Shown: in pieces, positions 22,231-32,400 of the stretch
How positions within the stretch are numbered: position 1 is the stretch's first letter
Layout: each line of letters opens with the position of its first letter
Assembly (NCBI GenBank): GCA_950295325.1
Contig: OX485806.1
Span: 21,698,001 to 21,762,000 of the forward strand
DNA from: Polytrichum commune
Taxonomy: Eukaryota > Streptophyta > Polytrichopsida > Polytrichales > Polytrichaceae
Direction of reading: 5' to 3'
DNA: 64,000 nt
Notes under the pieces: model-generated
The model's input: the letters and a program-made list of their open reading frames with translations, nothing else
Databases searched by the model: none
Told to the model about the DNA's origin: nothing
Translations under genes and position numbers: made by a program

Positions 22231-22937
22231 ACACGAAAATCACCTTCCTCAGACACTGTCTCCGGAGAACTCGATCGGATGTCGCACGAATGTGGGGCAG
22301 TGTCATGTGGTGTGTCGTTGTCGCTCTCATATTTCTCCGTCCCATCCTGCAACTGTTCCTGTGAGCATTCCTCCATGTGCTCGTCACTGTCCTCGGACAC
22401 CTCTTCAGATTTTGTTTCCTGGAATTTCACATGCAGGGCTTTAGGACTCACCCTAGGCCGTGAAATCTTGCACGGACCCTCAACTCGTGGATTGGGGGCA
22501 GGAGACACGGGGATTTGGCGGCGCTTTGAAGGGGACGACTGAAGGACATCATCTGCTTTCCTTTTCGCTAAACCAGATGGCTTGGGGGGCACGTTCAACG
22601 CGAACACTTTGCCGTACTTCTTCGCAACCCTGTTGAGCTCGGCGTGGTCGCTCTTCTCCCACGTCGGATACATCTTCAACGCAGCGGGTTCTTTATAAAC
22701 CTTACATAGGTTAAACATCCTATGGTAAGATGTCATATTTTTATCCTTATGTATTTCCTTGCAAAAAATACAAGAGAAAGGGTACCTGCCATTATTCCTC
22801 CTTTCTGTAGTGACCCTGGACTTCAAATATGCTTCCAGGATCAGGGCATCGTACTCAGCTTCCAAAAACAATGCGGCACACGGCTTCCTATTGTACGTCA
22901 TTGTGCTCCTGTAAATCCGTTGTCCGCCAAACAACTG
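22149..22937 (-). CDS. convergent second ORF of the Mutator-like element, unknown function
   Basis: This open frame of about 263 codons probably begins as an internal exon after a splice acceptor (…gattgcag, read on the minus strand at about 22938). Near its start is 'FSCIFCKEIHKDKNMTSYH', then a later Cys: a C-x2-C...H...C arrangement suggesting a zinc-binding fold. The middle is basic ('AKRKADDVLQSSPSKRR') and the C-terminal part is acidic ('SEEVSEDSDEHMEE'). It ends antisense to the transposase 3-prime region. I do not recognise the family. It could be an element accessory protein (compare the two-gene layout of MuDR) or a captured host exon. No stop interrupts it. Confidence 0.5.
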   Translation of the reverse strand, partial: QLFGGQRIYRSTMTYNRKPCAALFLEAEYDALILEAYLKSRVTTERRNNGRYPFSCIFCKEIHKDKNMTSYHRMFNLCKVYKEPAALKMYPTWEKSDHAELNRVAKKYGKVFALNVPPKPSGLAKRKADDVLQSSPSKRRQIPVSPAPNPRVEGPCKISRPRVSPKALHVKFQETKSEEVSEDSDEHMEECSQEQLQDGTEKYESDNDTPHDTAPHSCDIRSSSPETVSEEGDFRVVIAEQTIPSCFLFRTKPNALHCTPYQ

Positions 22938-22969
22938 CAATCACAACAATTAAAATTTTATTAGGGGAA

Positions 22970-25072
22970 ATGAATTCGAATGACTGAAATGTGGTCGTGT
23001 ACAGCAAGAATACATATAGAAGCAGCAAAATCTCGAAGAAAATCACATTGAACGGAGTGTGGCAAGGGGCAGCCAGGACACCTTGACACCCTCAATTGTC
23101 ACAGCGTTTAAAGCGAGAATGAAGGACCAAACAAATGAAGGACTGCGTTACAGCTGGAAGATTCAAACAAACACTGTACATGCACAGCCTAAAACTGACT
23201 TTTGGGGAAGAAAAAAAAAATCAATAGATGTTGGCTCTCCCCATGCTGCCAACCAACTGCACCAAATGACTAAAGTAAATTTACAATGAATTACTGATGT
23301 ACATTTACAATTAAAGCGAATGACTGAAGTGTGGTCATTTAGAGGAAGAATACATACAGAAGCAGCAGAAAATGTAAGAAAAAACACTTAGAGCAGCATG
23401 TGGCAAGGGGTAGCCAAGAAACCTTGAAACCCTCAATTGTTCAAACAAAAGCTGGAATATCTCCACAAACACTGTACATGCACATCGAAAAAACTGAATT
23501 ATGGGAAAGAAAAAACATTGCAAGAGATGTTGCTCACCCCATGTTGCCAACCTTGAGGACCAAAAACCACCATGTCCACGAACTTTGAACGCCCAAGGAG
23601 CGCTATCAATGTAGGATCTTCGACCACGTGCAGCCGATGCTTCAGAGCCTCAGGAACCAATTTTGCTGTTGTCCAAGGCAGTTGCTGTTGCTTCAGGGCA
23701 GAGGTCGCCATAGCCAAAACACAAAAAAACCTAAACTATTGCTTGGCCGCAGCCGATCTTCGCAGATGCGGGGATGGAGCAAAAGGAAAAACCCTAAACT
23801 ATTGCTTGTCCGCAGGCGCTCTTCGCAGATGCGGGGATGGAGCGAAGGAAAAAAACCCTAAAGTATTGGTTGGCCGCAGGTGCTCTTCGCAGATGCGGGG
23901 ATGGAGCGAAGTAAAAAAACCCTTCAAAGGTTTGTCTGCCTCCTTCTAATGCTGCCTGTTGGCATCCACAAACTCTGCAAGGAGCAACCTTGTACAATAC
24001 CTTCCACACCCCAAACCCTATGAGACTACACTGTTGATGCGGCTGCTGGTTCTCCCCAAGTTGCCTTGAATCCTTGTTGTATCTACGTGATGTGTCCCAG
24101 AGACAGAATATGAAAGACCTCTACACCCAAAATCCTCTGCCGCACTAGTATACTCTGCCGCAAAAATATGTGTAGATGCGGCTGATGTAACTTTTGTTCG
24201 ATCTGAACCCCTGTTGTATGTCCCCTGTGTGTCTATGCGATTCCTCCTACAAGCACAAGAGACTTCGACGCACAAGGAACTTCTCCGCGCTTGGAACTAC
24301 TCTAACCCATAACTTCTCCGCACAAGGATACGGCGCTGAATCCACGCGACTCCAGAAACCTGGAGCAGCAAACCCAAATGACACACCCTCTAAACTCTTC
24401 CCATCAAACAACTCTTCCCATCTAAACTCTTGAAACCTGCAGAAATGTACCTAAAATCTGATCCAACAACAAAGAGAACCCAAAAAAATCCAGGGTTAAA
24501 CCCTTGACCATGATTATGACTTAGGCAAAGAGGTGAAATGATGAAAGAGAGATCCACGCACCTGATGGCGAAGAGACGCCTCACTCAATGGCCGAAACCC
24601 TAGATGGCGAATGGACGCCTCCCTCATTAGTGCACTCAATGTGACTCGATGCCAGATCTGCACTCATTGTAACCCCTCAAATCTGCACTCATTGTAACCC
24701 TAAGCTGCACTCATTATACACCTAATCTGCACTTCTTTTACAAAAGAAATCCCTCAATTTGTTCATGAATCACCCTTGCAATGAATGCTTTCCAACAATA
24801 ATTACAACCCTAAACCCTAGATGGCGAAGAGACAGCAATACTCGCTCGAAATATGTCTAATCTCTCAACAATCCTACCTCATCACTCTCAAATCATTACA
24901 AATCAAACTACAAGCACACTCATGTGAAAGATTTGCGATTGAGAGAGGGTGTCCAATATTGTCTAATCTCTCAACAATCCTACCTCATCACTCTCAAATC
25001 ATTACAAATCAAACTACAAGCACACTCATTGATCAAGATTTGCCATTGAGAGAGGGTGTCCAATATGAAGGA
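22970..25072. repeat. right subterminal repeats of the Mutator-like element
   Basis: Four sets are present. (1) A direct duplication, 22970-23262 and 23315-23552, sharing 'gtggcaaggggcagcca' and 'aaacactgtacatgcaca'. (2) Three 63-bp units with cttcgcagatgcggggatgg at 23758, 23821 and 23884. (3) Four short units with 'atctgcactcattgtaaccc' at about 24650-24730. (4) A near-perfect duplication of about 103 bp starting near 24857 and 24960 ('tctctcaacaatcctacctc'). No other gene is evident at 22940-25340. Parts may be 5-prime exons or the promoter of the minus-strand ORF. Confidence 0.7.
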
Positions 25073-25349
25073 CACAGCATCTGTCCACACACCTAACCTC
25101 GAAAACAATGTAGCCTCGAAAGACGCGCAGTGGAATAATTACCAGTCTCGAAGGACTGGAAACCTCGAAGGACGAGCTCCAAACCCTAAAACCCAACCGA
25201 CCGCCCGCAAGCCACGTCCTACGTCATTCCATCCACTGGTGACCGGCGCGTCCGGTCACCGCTCGGTTGACGGGCGGGCAGGGTTTTTTTCTCTGGGAGC
25301 TGCCCCCTACAAGTTCGTAGGGGGTACTTTAGCGTCCGCCCTTTGATAG

Positions 25350-25425
25350 GCCACGAGCAATCCTATTTCAAGGAGGAAGACCTATTGCCTATTTCTCAAG
25401 ATATACATATTTAAATCGTTTCCTC
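25350..25425 (+). pseudogene. gypsy-1 RNase H, continuation after the Mutator-like insertion
   Basis: The stretch reads about AILFQGGRPIAYFSR in a shifted frame. This is the piece of Ty3 RNase H that should follow 'SDTSLIG' at 19050-19070. It confirms the insertion point. I find no clear integrase or 3-prime LTR for gypsy-1 downstream. Confidence 0.65.
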
Positions 25426-26105
25426 TAGGCTATGTAAGTTTAGAAGTTATCGACTATCTATATATGTTTTATATGGATGGTTGACTTGTGAACATGATGC
25501 AAACGATCACTATATTTTGTATTTACTTACTTATAGAAATAATATCCTACAAGTTTTTGTTGTTTTGGAGTGTTCTTCCACTTTGCATATATTTTCTTAT
25601 CAAGGATGGGCTTATACAAATTGCATCACAAACACAAATGAACGAGTTGCTTTCAAGCAATGAACATTCACCTTTTGATGATAATCTATTGGACTCTTGA
25701 GAAGTGCAATAACGTGTGCCCACAAGACCTTGGGAATGAACACATGAAAGGAAGTTCAAATCATCTTGGTTAATTGGCAGGAAATGGCTCATGCTTACGA
25801 GACCACGTGGTGGGCCTACACATGCTTTTATAAAACACTCTGCATGTGAGGAATTTTTGTGTCACCTCACCATGGGGTTTGGGAGCAGGTTGCAAAAGTA
25901 TGCAAAGATTGTCCATATGTGACCACAAATGATCACAAAAACAATGATCACAAATCCACGGTAGCTAGATGAGAGGCTCTTCATGTTCCTCCAACTAGTT
26001 CAGTTCCTAAAACTCATCATGTACGTGCAAGCAATGCTTGAACGAAAGGTTTCATGATTTACATGTTTTCAGCACATCAAAACTTTCCAGTCCAGAGTAT
26101 TATCC

Positions 26106-26515
26106 AAGTGATGGAGAAGTTCGTACAACTATGTGAAACCAATGGTTGGAGAGATTGATCATAAATTTGGATTGATGGCGGTTGAAAACGATGCAAGTGG
26201 AGCCAAATTGCTTGAGTTTGTAGAAACTTTCATGCATGATAGTGAAAACAAAGCATTGTATGAGGCATGGCAATTTTGGAGGGGCATCAACGAGTGGTAT
26301 ACCAAGCGGCCACATTTCATGAACTTTGGCAAAAGAAACACTTGTCATTTTGTCAAGTATTGCAATTTGTGAAAGGAGATTTCCCAAACAAAGTGCTATC
26401 GAGAGCCACTTGCGAGCTTCATTGAAGTTGAACACTTTGGATGCTTTGATGCAAGTATCATTATGCGGGATAGAGTTGGAGAATATGGATTGGAGGACAA
26501 CATTTGAGTTATGAT
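26106..26515 (+). pseudogene. transposase-like remnant, possibly hAT C-terminal region
   Basis: Two overlapping frames joined by a shift give 'ALYEAWQFWRGINEWYTKRP', then 'CERRFPKQSAIESHLRASLK' and 'LNTLDALMQVSLCGIELE'. The last part resembles the C-terminal dimerisation stretch of hAT-type transposase proteins in plants. No catalytic residues are visible and there is no start. It ends near 26515. It could also be a domesticated zinc-finger/hAT relative. The assignment is by memory of the motif only. Confidence 0.4.
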
Positions 26516-26559
26516 GCATCATGGAGAATCAAATTGTTCGTTGTTTGGACTAAATATTA

Positions 26560-27250
26560 TAAGAAGTTCAAACTTCTCTACATTATTTTTTGACAAAATA
26601 CTATTTAATCTTCAATTTTATGTGAAAGATTAAGATTTCCTCAACTAGTCATTTGAAAAGTAGTTGTTCATTTCGTTTGTCACATTGATAGGCAAGAAAA
26701 GGAAGAGTAACCCATCACATGAAGGTGGACCCGTCGAAAAGGAGCACTAAGTGCAAGCCACTCTTGAATTGTGGCCAAATCAGCTCATTTTCACCATTTC
26801 CCGTTTACTTGCATGTATATGCGGGACCTCATGACGCCACTTGACCGGTGGGGGGATCTTTGATTTTGGACCCACATTAGCTCATTTAGGAGTATCGGAT
26901 CTTTGAGTGTTTTCATTAATGAGTAGCTTGTAACTTATTAATTTCTCAAGAGCTCAAACGGACTCGAGTCTAGAGAAGAGAAGAAACTTCAATCCCCGGG
27001 TAGGGACCGACGTGAATGAAGTGTCTGTTCGTTCCACCCCTAGACCTATGTCCTGTGGACATAGGAGTAGAATGTCTCGAGTCTAACTTATAGTGGATGC
27101 GAATCCTTACCTAGAAAAGGACTTGGGATCTAATTGGGTGGTCCCCAACTAACTACAAAGGTGTCCTGTACAATACCGATGGAGATCGCCCGGCTTGGGA
27201 TTCGTGACATCTTCGTAAACTCATCCATTGTGGATGAAGGGGTTCTACTA
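26560..27250. other. no gene; small hairpin
   Basis: No coding evidence is seen. A perfect 9-bp-arm hairpin (cctatgtcc...ggacatagg) lies at 27046-27066. 27210-27245 resembles the tandem repeat at 940-1710. Confidence 0.5.
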
Positions 27251-27254
27251 ATAT

Positions 27255-27460
27255 AACACCCCTAAGGCACGTGGGTGTTATTTGGTGCGTTTTTCATGTT
27301 TTCCAATTTTTATTGATTAAATTTACACAACAAAACTCTTGTTGCACTAGCAAATCTACAACGAAACATTTGCAAAAAAAAACCCAGGTTAAAAATCAAA
27401 CTTTTTTTTATTTAGTTATGGTTATTGAAAGTGTATGGTTATTGATTTCTTAACTGGATA
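27255..27460 (+). repeat. dispersed repeat, family with 'tgttgcattagcaa' (copy 1)
   Basis: The stretch reads 'ggcacgtgggtgttatttgg' ... 'cttgttgcactagcaaatct' ... 'ttattgatttcttaac'. The same order of blocks occurs at 50085-50275 and, reversed, at 53925-54085. There is no ORF. The family is unknown to me. Confidence 0.5.
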
Positions 27461-29279
27461 CATGTAATCAACTTGCTTTTTGTAGATCTAGTAATAAGCC
27501 TCCAATATGTTATTGTAGCTTCAATGTTAGTAAATGGATCTCAAAAATAGCTACAATTACCTATATATATATATATATATATTGAAAGTTCATAAAATGT
27601 ATATATCAACAATGTACTAACATCACGTCCTAATTATGTATTCTTGATTATTAATGCTCAACAATAGTTGCAACCCTATATCATTCGGGTACGATGCGCA
27701 CGACCTTGTTGTAGTTCAAAGTTGTAGTTGCATACATGAAGGTGTTCGCCATTATGTAGTCAACCTTGCATATAGATACCTTAATTCATGATACATATGT
27801 GTTTGTAGTATAACCCATTGACATCTCTTTTCCATCGTGGCATACATTGTAAGTGTTCTACTCTCCTGTTTGTTATTATGCTTTGCAATATGTGCATTTG
27901 GATTGTACCAAAATTTGGAGTTGGAAATCAACATATTCTAGATTAAATATCTCATCTCAAGGTTCTCTTAAAAATTAAATACATCATCCCCATTTCACTT
28001 TTGTTTTCAAATTTGAAAAAGGCTATAAAGATGTTTTCATCCATATGATGTTGCACATGAGAATTTAACCATGCAACATGCATCATTAAAGCTAGGGAAA
28101 TGATAGAATCTCGATTTATCAAAAAATAATCATTTAAGTCATAAGGTAAACACAAATACTATTAATTTTTATTTTATTAAAAAAAACCCTTTGGATTGAG
28201 ATTTGTCATCTACATCTACTTTTAGATTTTCAATAGCCATTTTATTTGTAGACGACAACACATTATAATAAACATCGATGCCTCTAAAAATTCCCTTTAA
28301 TACACTCATATTGTTTAATTTATGGTGTCCAAAAGAACGTGCTTATCTCTCAAAATAAATAAAACTATAGCACCTTATTGATTTGTACATAACTAGGTGG
28401 AGTGATACCCCTCCCATATGCATACTTTGTAAGCCATATTTTCAAAAGGAATCTTAGCTACTAGATTGTAGACTTGTAATATATGTACTTTGTGCATGTT
28501 AGGTTGGATTGTTGGATGCAAACACATACATTCTGGAACAACAAAAATTGTTAGTTAAAAACTTACATTTACAACAACTAGAGTGTGCTACACATTTATG
28601 TCTCCTACACAATCTAAATAACCATAGGATCCAAACAAACAAACAAACAAACACCCTCTTAACACACATGTATACCACAACACATATTAGTTGTTTCCCT
28701 AAGAACCTACCAAAATCATGTGATCAATTCATTGTCTCTAATAGAAAGGCCACAATCTCAATTGTTTTGAAAATTTGCGAAACCCTTCCATTGTGCCCGC
28801 ACTAGAATACAACCACCAATAGAAAGTGACATGGTTGTGCTTCAACATCGTTCAAACATTGTGTACATCTCATTCTTGTAAGATTTTTGGGTTAAAAACC
28901 GCAACCATAATTACATGTGTTGTTGGGTGATCTTGATTATAGGGAGTTATCCAAATCATAGTTGGGTCGCAATATCTTGTGGAATATATATCACAACAAT
29001 CAACATTCCATATTGTATATAATTTGTTATCGCACCCTTGGCACGAAATTGTGGTTTTATCCTTCAAATGTTGGCCATGGACACACTTTCACTCAAACTT
29101 CAAATAACAAGCGGCCCTTAAGAATCATAATACGAGCAACTGAAATGATTGAACCTCTAAACATATCAAGGTTAACATCCCAAATTCATGCAAAAACACA
29201 ATTTTGTTCTCTAGTTGACTCCCAAGATTCCAATGAGATGTTGCCCCAAAAAATAGAAGTCAATCCCCTCATGCAAAAT
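27461..29279. other. no gene supported
   Basis: The sequence is AT-rich. Frames of 60-111 codons exist on both strands but none shows a recognisable motif. An (AT)n run lies at 27563-27584 and a (CAAA)n run near 28634-28655. Confidence 0.5.
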
Positions 29280-31060
29280 AAAAATTCAACATTTTGAGCA
29301 CCCAATAAGTTGGCTTGAAATTTTTACGTAGATTTTGAACGCTTTAGAAATGGTTTTTTAAAAATAAAAATAAAAATAATGGATTTGAATGAAACAAAAT
29401 GGAAATTCATTTCTTTTCTTCACTGATTTACAAATTGCCCTCGCACTACTTCCCAAGGCTTTAAAAATGATATAAAAAATCTTTAAAAAAAATAGATATT
29501 AGTCACCTCAGTGCCAACATACCTAATAGCAATATTTAAGTACCCTTAAGTTTCTCATAAAATTTCATGTATTTTTCTCAAATTGTTTACAAATGGCCCT
29601 TGCAGCGTTGTCTAGGGATTTCAAAACGATATTGACAACTCTCAAAAAAATTGAAATTAGTCATCTTGGTGATGAGATGACTTGTATCAAAATTTAGGTA
29701 CTCTTAAGTTTCTCTTGCAATTTCCTTATTTTTCTCGAATTGTGTAAAAAATAGCCCTTGTAACATTGCCTAGGGCTTTCAAAAGGATTTTGAAAAATCA
29801 CCAAAAATTTGAAAATAGGCATGCTAGTGCCTAGTTGACCAATGTTAAAAGTTGGCTACCCTTACGTTTCTCTAAAACTTTCCTTTATTTTTCTCAAAAT
29901 GTTCACAAGTGTCCCTCGTACCACTTCCCATGCCTTCATGAACAATTTTATAAATCTTCGAAAAAATGAAATTAGGCACCTTGGTGCCAAGGTGACTGAT
30001 ATCAATATTTGGGTACTCTTAAGTTTCTATGAAAATTTCCTTTATTTCTATTGAATTGTTTACAAATGGCTCTTGTAGCGCTTCCTGGGCATTGTAAACC
30101 ATTATACAAATCTTTACATAAATGAAATTAGGCACCACAATGCCAAGGTGACTAATATCACATTGGGTGATCTTAAAATTCTCTAACTTTTCTTGGCAAC
30201 ACTTTCGAGGGCTTTCATAGTGATTTTGAAAACTCTCCAAATTTTTGACATAACTCGTGTTTTTGCCGAGGTGACCACTTCCCAAGGCTTTGTAAACAAT
30301 TTTACAAATATTCATAAAACTAGTCACCTCATTGTTGAGGTGATTAATATGAACATTTGGTAACTCTTTAGTTTCTCTAAAATTTTCAATTTTTTTTCTC
30401 TTGAATCGATTACAAATGGCCCACGCAGTGCTTCCTAGGGCTTTCAAAGTGATTTTGAAAACTCTCCAAAAATTAGACAATAATCAGCTTAATATCAATA
30501 TATGGGTACTCTTAAGTTTCTCTACATTTTAGTTTTTTTTCTTTTTAATTGTTTACAAATGACCATCATATTGCTTCCTAGGGGTTTAAAAATATATTTC
30601 ACAAATCCTGAGAAAATCAAAATTAATCACCTCGGTCTTGAGGTAACTAATATTAACATTTAGGTACCTTTTAGTTTCTTTGACATTTTCCTTTAGTTTT
30701 CTCAAATTGTTTAAAAGTGGCCCTCACAACGCTTCCCCAAGGCTTTCAAAGCAATTTTGTAAACTCTTCAAACTTGTGAACTGAGTCATTTTGGCTACAA
30801 ATGGCCTTGGAATTAACTCCAAAGGCTTATTGAAGTGACCTTGACAATTCTCCAAGAAAATGAAATGAGGTGATTAATATCAACATTTTGGTAACTTTAA
30901 AGTTGGCACAAAATTTCATTTATTTCTCTCAAATGCGCATTGTTTTCAAGGGCTTTCAAAGTGCCCTTGAAAAATCTCCAAGAAATTGAGATTTTTGTGC
31001 TTGGTGCCAAGTATACAAATATCAACATTTGGGTAACCTTGAAGAAAGCTCAATTTTGTT
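29280..31060. repeat. satellite-like tandem array, monomer about 157 bp, about eleven units
   Basis: The block 'cttaagtttctc...aaatttcctttatttttctc...tttacaaatggccct' recurs with phase points near 29548, 29706, 29865, 30021, 30174, 30368, 30509 and 30668, and in weaker form to about 31035. The spacing is close to 157 bases for the clearest units. Each unit also carries 'gctttcaaagtgattttgaa' and 'caccttggtgccaaggtgac'. The 153-codon minus-strand frame at 30019-30480 is the monomer read through three units. Confidence 0.8.
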
Positions 31061-32040
31061 TTTTTTTTTTTTCCGCAAATGCTTTGTAAATGATGTTGTT
31101 CAATCTTTTGTATAGGCTCCTATGGCAAGGAGTTGTGCTTTACTAAGTAATCAACCAAAGATAGAATTAGGTTGTTTTTGAGGAGACACTCACAACTATT
31201 GGCGAAGGAGAAGATTTGTGAAGGATAAACAAGTGGTTAGGATAATGAGCCAAGAGTTTCTTAGGTCACAAATCCTAGTACCCACTTAGAAAGTGGACAA
31301 GCGGGTGATTAATACAAGGGAGTGGTGAAGTTTTGCGGTGTATGACCTTGCTAATCAATGTCATAGGGTTGGTCCTTGAAATTTTAGTATTTGGGTTTGA
31401 AGGGATCCCTATCTTGTTTGTGATTGTAGTAAGGCTTGTCAAAGCAATTAATTCCAAGAAGTCTTGGAGAAATAAGACTTATGTATGTCTTACATTCATT
31501 TTCCCTAATAACAAGAAGTATCTACCGCAACACTGTTAGAGTGAAGGGGATTAATTAAGTTGGTCATCATCAATATTATTACTGACTAGGGACCCACCCT
31601 TTATACTACAGTGCATTAATCTTGGTCATACATAGACTAAGTTGGGAAGCAAGAGGTAAATATATTAGATCAATAAGAGGTTGGAGGGTTATAAAAGTTG
31701 CCGGTATAAGAGGGAGTAAATCAAGAGATATATATCGCATAACTAGCACAAAGATATGGTTGTAAGTAGGTCAAATTATAAGGTCATACATGTATGAGTC
31801 TTAATCAATATCATGGGGCAAGATGTACCGATACAACCTTCAAGAATAATATCATTGGTATCATGGTAGTACTAGGGTATGGGTAGTAGGGTAGTGTAGA
31901 CTAGAAGGGGGTAGCTAACATGGCCAATAGAGAGAATTTCAATAAAGCTACCAACCTTTTGCAATTACATTGTTGGTTAAACACAAATTATGAAAGTGAA
32001 TGTGTCATGGAGAGGTGGACAAGATTAACAAAAATTAAAA

Positions 32041-32071
<31 letters not shown>

Positions 32072-32089
32072 TTATTGCAATTCTTAATA
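31061..32089. other. no gene; CA microsatellite
   Basis: No coding evidence. A (CA)n run of about 30 bases lies at 32042-32071. A poly-T run is at 31059-31072. Confidence 0.5.
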
Positions 32090-32400
32090 GAGAGTTGACT
32101 ATTTTGGGATGAGTTATTGATGCTTATGCATCTACATATGATTATTTTTAATGTAATTATGGATTTCAAACATTGAATATAATCTCTATGTCTATGTGGA
32201 TTGCACATGCATTTATTCATGCTTGTTGGTGTAGTAGTGCTATGCCGTCACATTTGAGAGAGGCTCTGTCATATTTGATGTCATCTTGGCACCACCATAC
32301 AATATTCTACCCTCGCCTCATAGTGGTGGCTCAATAGCGAACATGTTCTCCTCAATGATGATAAGGAACCTATTACAAAAGTTTTCACAAAATTCCCAAT
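32090..32400 (+). pseudogene. second, partial copy of the methyltransferase gene (motif I region)
   Basis: 32106-32135 ('attgatgcttatgcatctac') matches 47785-47805 of the larger pseudogene. After an intron-like gap, 32204-32290 ('gcatttattcatgcttgttg' then 'catttgagagaggctctgtc') matches 47908-47980. 32355-32385 ('atgatgataaggaacctatt') matches 48057-48075. The intron position is kept, so the copy arose through DNA, not through a spliced RNA. Every frame is closed. Confidence 0.6.

Larger units (their letters stand above)
19071..25349 (+). mobile_element. Mutator-like element, 6261 bp, with perfect 9-bp target duplication
   Basis: The element spans 19080-25340, flanked on both sides by CTTTGATAG (19071-19079 and 25341-25349). 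The terminal inverted repeats are about 80 bp, with only about two differences by eye. They start GGCGGACGCTAAAGTACCCC and carry GTAGGGGG hairpin sequence. It contains a spliced plus-strand transposase without stops in its exons and a convergent minus-strand ORF. Several internal tandem duplications lie near both ends. It interrupts gypsy-1 RNase H. The near-identical ends and open frames make it the youngest large insertion in the window. Confidence 0.9.

Noticed and set aside
30019-30480. 153-codon minus-strand frame
   Set aside because: It is the 157-bp satellite read through three monomers. The periodic residues follow the repeat.
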